This document shows, one piece after another, positions 8,101 to 10,290 of a stretch of 10,290 bases of DNA. The notes under the pieces are model-generated. The model made no database searches, was not told where the DNA came from, and worked only from the letters and a program-made list of their open reading frames with translations. A program made the position numbers and the translations under genes. This DNA is from Caldilinea sp. (GTDB lineage Bacteria; Chloroflexota; Anaerolineae; Caldilineales; Caldilineaceae). Position 1 is the stretch's first letter; each line of letters starts with the position of its first letter. The stretch is from the NCBI GenBank assembly GCA_026389955.1, contig JAPLGY010000362.1, forward strand, positions 1 to 10,290, in the 5' to 3' direction.

Positions 8101-8114
8101 GGGGGGAGCCCCCC
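8101..8114. repeat. G6/C6 inverted repeat at the end of the kinase gene
   Basis: Six G, two bases and six C (GGGGGGAGCCCCCC) overlap the last base of the kinase stop codon. On the minus transcript this is a short GC hairpin at the start of the 118-nt gap before the binding-protein gene. No T run follows, so it is at most a weak terminator or stabiliser. No convincing promoter is seen in the rest of the gap (7996-8100), only the AGGAG for the binding-protein gene at 8005-8009. Confidence 0.4.
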
Positions 8115-9022
8115 TAGCCTTCCAAAGCAACCAACCCTGCGCCTACCAGGCCGCTGTCAGCGCCCAGTTGGGTGAACATCAGCGGGATCTGGCGGTGAGA
8201 GGGCAGCGTATGCTGCTCAAATGCCTGCGCCACCCTGGCCAGATACCGTTGTCCAAGCAGCACTGCACTGCCGCCAATGAGGATCGCCTCCGGTGCCAAC
8301 ACATGGGCGATGCTCGCCAGTCCCAGCCCCAGCCATGCAGCTGCCTCGTCGACCGCCGCCACCGGCTGGCCTGCAACGTATGCCGCAGCCAGTTCCTGAA
8401 CCGAAGCGCTGCCCCCCCGCTCCACCATCACGCTGGTAGCCGCATAGACCTCCAGGCAGCCAGTCAGCCGGTCGCTGCAAGGACGCCCCCCTGCGGGGTC
8501 GACCAACACCTGCCCGATCTCGCCGGCACCGCCCAGACGGCCGCGGTAGACCTGACGGTCGATGACGACACCGCCGCCGACCCCGGTTCCGATCGCCGCC
8601 AGCAGAAAATGGCGATAGGGCTGGCCGGCGCCACAGACTGCCTCCGCCAGAGCATGACAGTTCACATCGTTGTCGACCACCACCGGAATCCCCAGCCCGG
8701 CAGCCAACCGCTGCCCCAACGGAAAGCCGATCCAGCCAGGCAGATGAAAGGTGGCGTAGCTGACGGTGCCGGTAGATCGGTCGATCTGTCCAGCGCTGGC
8801 AACCCCCGCCCGCCTCGGTCGGGCTCCCGCATGGGTGGCCGTATAGCTCTCCAGCACAGCATGGCCGAGCGCCGCCACACGCCCAGCCACGTGCTCGGGC
8901 CCCTCTGCGGCCTGGGTGGCCATTTCCTGACGGCTGCTGACCACCAGACCCGGTTCCAACACGGCAGCAGCGACCTTGGTCCCACCGATGTCAAAGACCA
9001 AGAGCGGTTCAGAGGGGTGCAC
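8114..9022 (-). CDS. nanK: ROK family sugar kinase, probably N-acetylmannosamine kinase
   Basis: A 302-residue ROK kinase from GTG 9022. DIGGTK (11-16) is the phosphate-1 loop, VVDNDVN (115-121) holds the catalytic aspartate D119, GTGVGGG (145-151) is phosphate-2, and GGAGEIG (164-170) is the sugar-binding signature. The adjacent nanE makes ManNAc the likely substrate, phosphorylated by ATP to ManNAc-6-P; glucose, GlcNAc or another hexose is possible. The usual zinc site, H after GEIG plus C-x-C-G-x2-G-C, is degenerate: Q171 replaces the histidine, and the cysteine motif reads CSDRLTGC, keeping only C182 and C189. The start is uncertain. GTG 9022 and TTG 9073 are in frame but lack good Shine-Dalgarno sites, while the well-placed ATG 9092 (overlapping the nanE stop) is in another frame and ends at 9009. 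A 1-nt indel near the N-terminus, or coupled re-initiation, may explain this. Confidence 0.85.
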   Translation of the reverse strand: MHPSEPLLVFDIGGTKVAAAVLEPGLVVSSRQEMATQAAEGPEHVAGRVAALGHAVLESYTATHAGARPRRAGVASAGQIDRSTGTVSYATFHLPGWIGFPLGQRLAAGLGIPVVVDNDVNCHALAEAVCGAGQPYRHFLLAAIGTGVGGGVVIDRQVYRGRLGGAGEIGQVLVDPAGGRPCSDRLTGCLEVYAATSVMVERGGSASVQELAAAYVAGQPVAAVDEAAAWLGLGLASIAHVLAPEAILIGGSAVLLGQRYLARVAQAFEQHTLPSHRQIPLMFTQLGADSGLVGAGLVALEG

Positions 9023-9088
9023 CGCACACCGCCAGCATCGGGTCAAAAACCTGCACGAATGCCCACCGTTCAAGGCCGCTGCTCGACG

Positions 9089-9092
<4 letters not shown>
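9009..9092 (-). other. Short out-of-frame ORF with a good ribosome binding site between nanE and the kinase
   Basis: An ATG at 9092 overlaps the nanE TGA (ATGA) and has AGGAG at 9101-9105, 8 nt away, the best initiation signal near the kinase. This frame encodes 27 residues and stops at 9009, thirteen bases past the GTG start of the kinase. It could be a leader ORF coupling translation of nanE to the kinase, or the true kinase start separated from its body by an indel. Confidence 0.35.
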
Positions 9093-9811
<719 letters not shown>

Positions 9812-9861
9812 AACAACTCCTCTACAGATGGGATCAATGTTCAAGCACCGTTCTTTTGGAC
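9812..9861. other. 50-bp gap between nanE and tnpB remnant, likely holding the element's right end
   Basis: In IS605-type elements the right end lies just past the tnpB stop and overlaps the 3' part of its omega RNA, so the end should be within about 9840-9861. I see no clear hairpin or boundary motif to fix it. The nanE Shine-Dalgarno (AGAGGAG, 9817-9823) falls in the same gap, leaving almost no room for a native nanE promoter on this side of the element. Confidence 0.35.
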
Positions 9862-10290
9862 CTAGACAAACATCTCACCAAGAGACGCTTGTTGCCAGGT
9901 TCCTGCTTCACCGACCAGAGCCTGAGCGATGTCGCCAGGACGTACAGGCTCTCCACAGGCGTTCATTTCCGTGGAACTCACGGTATGTTTCAGAGGGATG
10001 GCGGCGTTCAGATCTCTGTCCATTGTCTGGCCGCACGTGTCTGGCCGCACGCCTCACACACGAACACTCGATCGGACAATGTCAAGCGTTCGTTCTTCCA
10101 TCCACAGACAGGTCTTGCTGCCGGCAAAGAAACGCCCTGCCTTGACGACGCTGACGCCTGCATCCTCGGCCATGTAGGTGAGAATGTGCCCAAACTGTCC
10201 GAGCGCCGCGTCGCTGAGCGCACGCGCTAGACGGCGGTTCTTGACCATGCCCTTGACGTTCAGCTCCTCGATGACGAGAACCGACGGACG
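9862..10290 (-). pseudogene. tnpB: IS605-family tnpB, C-terminal part, inactivated by two indels
   Basis: The minus strand reads from the window edge as VLVIEELNVKGMVKNRRLAR (the RuvC-II glutamate is at 10267-10269), through LSDAALGQFGHILTYMAEDA, to GRFFAGSKTC. This is TnpB, the RNA-guided nuclease of IS200/IS605 transposons. At about 10102-10110 roughly 5 nt are missing from the first zinc-knuckle SKTC-SGCG, so the frame moves; the next frame gives CGWKNERLTLSDRVFVCEACG. A 14-bp tandem duplication (10024-10051) then shifts back to the first frame for QTMDRDLNAAIPLKH with the RuvC-III aspartate region, and the gene ends in the usual variable Cys/Gly/Glu tail at 9862. The two indels compensate modulo 3, but a TGA at 10054-10056 lies between them in the original frame. 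The conserved NAAxN motif reads NAAIP, another mark of decay. The N-terminal part is outside the window. Confidence 0.85.
10024..10051. repeat. 14-bp tandem duplication inside tnpB remnant
   Basis: TGTCTGGCCGCACG occurs twice without a gap (10024-10037 and 10038-10051). Removing one copy joins CEACGQT directly to MDRDLNAA, the standard TnpB order, so the second copy is a secondary duplication and a frameshifting lesion. Confidence 0.9.

Noticed and set aside
6844..8130. A single 428-residue minus-strand protein in this frame.
   Set aside because: Residues before MSEQ precede the Shine-Dalgarno, and everything after about 7446 is out of frame with the binding-protein family.

Overview
The window is GC-rich bacterial DNA, most consistent with a Chloroflexota-type bacterium (Anaerolineae/Caldilineae-like). 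That placement is by feel only: a substrate-binding lipoprotein with a twin-arginine signal plus lipobox, a CUT1 sugar ABC operon with no ATPase, a stand-alone IS630-type helix-turn-helix protein and TnpB debris. No marker gene fixes the taxonomy.

Left part (1-3067). A large secreted or membrane-anchored protein of unknown function runs leftward off the window edge. Divergent from it are two small rightward genes: a 100-residue alpha/beta protein and a 153-residue double helix-turn-helix protein resembling the DNA-binding half of an IS630 transposase without its DDE domain. Between that gene and the next lies a structured intergenic region with three tandem 14-bp units and an inverted copy of the first.

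Centre and right (3068-9811), all on the minus strand and read right to left: nanE (ManNAc-6-phosphate epimerase), a ROK kinase (probably ManNAc kinase), a sugar-binding lipoprotein gene broken by an out-of-frame internal deletion, two CUT1 permeases, a Gfo/Idh/MocA oxidoreductase and a xylose-isomerase-like TIM-barrel isomerase/epimerase. Spacing is tight (3, 12 and -4 nt at the last three joints), so this reads as one catabolic operon for an amino sugar, plausibly sialic acid, an anhydro-sialic acid or ManNAc. No sialate lyase, NagA/NagB, transport ATPase or regulator lies inside the window. A perfect 33-bp inverted repeat separates the binding-protein gene from the permeases, where a differential-expression hairpin is often found.

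Right edge (9862-10290). This is the C-terminal end of an IS605-family tnpB killed by two indels: a small deletion (about 5 nt) in the zinc ribbon and a 14-bp tandem duplication just before the last RuvC motif. It ends only 50 bp upstream of the nanE start, so the element sits where the operon's promoter should be.

The main observations are the broken transporter lipoprotein in an otherwise intact operon, the possible anhydro-sialic-acid route, the uncertain start of the kinase gene (a well-placed Shine-Dalgarno and ATG in the wrong frame), and the hairpins and repeats in the intergenic spaces. I found no clear wholly new system.
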